Source of the DNA: Actinomycetes bacterium
Lineage (GTDB): Bacteria; Actinomycetota; Actinomycetes; Actinomycetales; Dermatophilaceae
Direction: 5' to 3'
NCBI GenBank assembly: GCA_023389095.1
Contig: JAEWFB010000167.1
Coordinates: forward strand, 1-5,776
DNA: 5,776 nucleotides
Shown: positions 4,819 through 5,776 of the stretch, in pieces
How the letters are laid out: every line of letters starts with the position of its first letter
How positions within the stretch are numbered: the stretch's first letter is position 1
Made by a program: the position numbers and the translations under genes
The notes under the pieces: generated by a model
The model's database searches: none
Seen by the model: the letters and a program-made list of their open reading frames with translations, nothing else
What the model was told of the DNA's origin: nothing

Positions 4819-5776
4819 GGTCCCCGTCGCCGGGCGACGCGACGTCGGCGACGACCTCGGCCGCGAAGCGGGCCACGTCCTCCTGCGTCGCCGTTCGTCC
4901 TGCCTCAAACGCGGTGGTGAACTCCTCGGGCTCCAGCCGCGTCCGGGCGACGACCAGCCCGGCGTCGGCCGTGGCGCGCGAGGGCGGGTAGTGCGGGTCG
5001 ACCGCGGTCGTGTCACCGAGCGTCGCCGCCGCGCCGAAGAGGTAGGCCGCGGCCGCGGGTCGACCCGACCGCGCTGCGACGCCCGCGAGCTCGGGGACGG
5101 CGTAGCCGAGCGTCCAGCCGAGCCGCAACGGGAACGACACGGCGAGGGACTCGCCGAGCAGGCCCGCGGCCGCGTCGTCGTCCCCGGCGACCTGGCGCGC
5201 CGTCGCGAGGGTGTTGAGCGAGGTCGCGAGGCCGAACTCGTTGCCGAGCACCCTCGCGGAGGTGACCGCCTCCTCGAGCAGTCGCGTCGCGCCCTCGGCG
5301 TCGCCCGCGAGCAGGAGAGCCTGTCCGCGCCCCACCTGCACGTGCAGCCGCGCCCACGGCCGCGGGTCGGCCTGGCCGGTCTCCTCCACGCCGAGGTCCT
5401 CCGCCCGGTCCTCGGCCAGGGCCAGCAGCCGCTCCCCTGCTGCCAGGTCGCCGGCGAACAGCGCACCGAGCCCGCTCAGCAGGGCGGCCTCCACGACGAG
5501 GAGGGCGGCGCCGGCACGCTCCGACAGCCGGAGCGCCGTGTCACCGAGCAGGCGCAGGCCGCCGACCTCGCCGACGACGAGCATCAGCCCCATGCGGCCG
5601 ACGGCCGCCCACGCCACGGCCGTCGTGGTGCCGGTGCCGTGGACCCGTTCCAGCCACTCGTGCCCCTCCCGCACGCGTCCGCGCATGGCGAAGTAGGGCC
5701 AGAGGCCGCCGGCGAGGTCGGCAGCGTCGGACACCCGGCCCAGCTCGAGGAGGCGGAGCAGCCCCGACCTCAGGTT
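4796..5776 (-). CDS. C-terminal part of a TPR-like helical-repeat ATPase/regulator (5' end outside window)
   Basis: The frame is open to the right edge, so only the last 326 residues are seen; a GTG at 5734-5732 is internal, because the upstream codons continue a typical family sequence (LLRLLELGRV, then ADLAGGLWPYFAMRGRVREG). The visible part is a series of Ala/Leu-rich antiparallel helices of TPR type, with phrases such as REGHEWLERV, EGATRLLEEAV and SLNTLATARQVAGD. A late YLFGAAATLG segment (visible residues 245-254) is characteristic of large actinobacterial predicted-ATPase regulators (COG3903-like; NB-ARC or AAA core plus helical repeats, often with a BTAD, LuxR or cyclase domain). The protein ends about 70 residues after that segment, without a C-terminal LuxR helix-turn-helix, so any DNA-binding or catalytic domain must be N-terminal and outside the window. 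Its role as a regulator is inferred from the family. Confidence 0.8.
   Translation of the reverse strand, partial: NLRSGLLRLLELGRVSDAADLAGGLWPYFAMRGRVREGHEWLERVHGTGTTTAVAWAAVGRMGLMLVVGEVGGLRLLGDTALRLSERAGAALLVVEAALLSGLGALFAGDLAAGERLLALAEDRAEDLGVEETGQADPRPWARLHVQVGRGQALLLAGDAEGATRLLEEAVTSARVLGNEFGLATSLNTLATARQVAGDDDAAAGLLGESLAVSFPLRLGWTLGYAVPELAGVAARSGRPAAAAYLFGAAATLGDTTAVDPHYPPSRATADAGLVVARTRLEPEEFTTAFEAGRTATQEDVARFAAEVVADVASPGDGDLSLRGRG

Noticed and set aside
4111..5466. Long minus-strand frame opposite the hemerythrin gene and across the regulator gene
   Set aside because: Arg/Pro-rich shadow of two recognisable coding regions.

Overview
The window is GC-rich DNA, with codons strongly biased to G or C at the third position and several GTG starts. 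Two genes have a TAnnnT -10 hexamer ending 6 to 8 bases before a GTG start, the arrangement of leaderless actinobacterial transcription. Together with the protein families this points to a high-GC actinobacterium, possibly in the Micrococcales; I would not name a genus.

Layout, left to right. (1) The window opens inside a plus-strand gene (1-915) for a von Willebrand A (VWA) protein of the YehP type, which normally closes an AAA+ (MoxR) / DUF5682 / VWA / SWIM cluster; the partners would lie to the left. (2) 916-1056 is non-coding, with a long near-perfect inverted repeat and a 13-bp direct repeat. (3) A very acidic 60-residue protein (1057-1239, minus) and an orotate phosphoribosyltransferase-like enzyme (1319-1876, plus) diverge from a 79-bp spacer that holds a 17-bp palindrome. 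(4) A type II thymidine kinase (1917-2540, minus) converges on the phosphoribosyltransferase; upstream of it, on the same strand, is a small single-pass membrane protein (2593-2994, minus). (5) An APH-fold phosphotransferase (3101-4003, plus) diverges from the membrane protein across 106 bp. (6) 4004-4140 holds a simple-sequence tract and an inverted repeat, followed by a hemerythrin-domain protein (4141-4818, plus). (7) The window ends in the C-terminal part of a large helical-repeat regulator/ATPase-type protein (4796-5776, minus), whose 3' end overlaps the hemerythrin gene tail to tail.

Most neighbours face different directions, so this is not one operon. The functional links I can see are modest: two pyrimidine-related enzymes (an orotate phosphoribosyltransferase-like protein and thymidine kinase) lie next to each other, and the VWA gene belongs to a cluster whose function is poorly understood. 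No RNA genes, insertion sequences or CRISPR arrays were found. The items most worth a second look are the truncated YehP-type cluster, the hairpin and direct-repeat element at 932-1028, the atypical catalytic loop of the phosphoribosyltransferase, and the small uncharacterised proteins.
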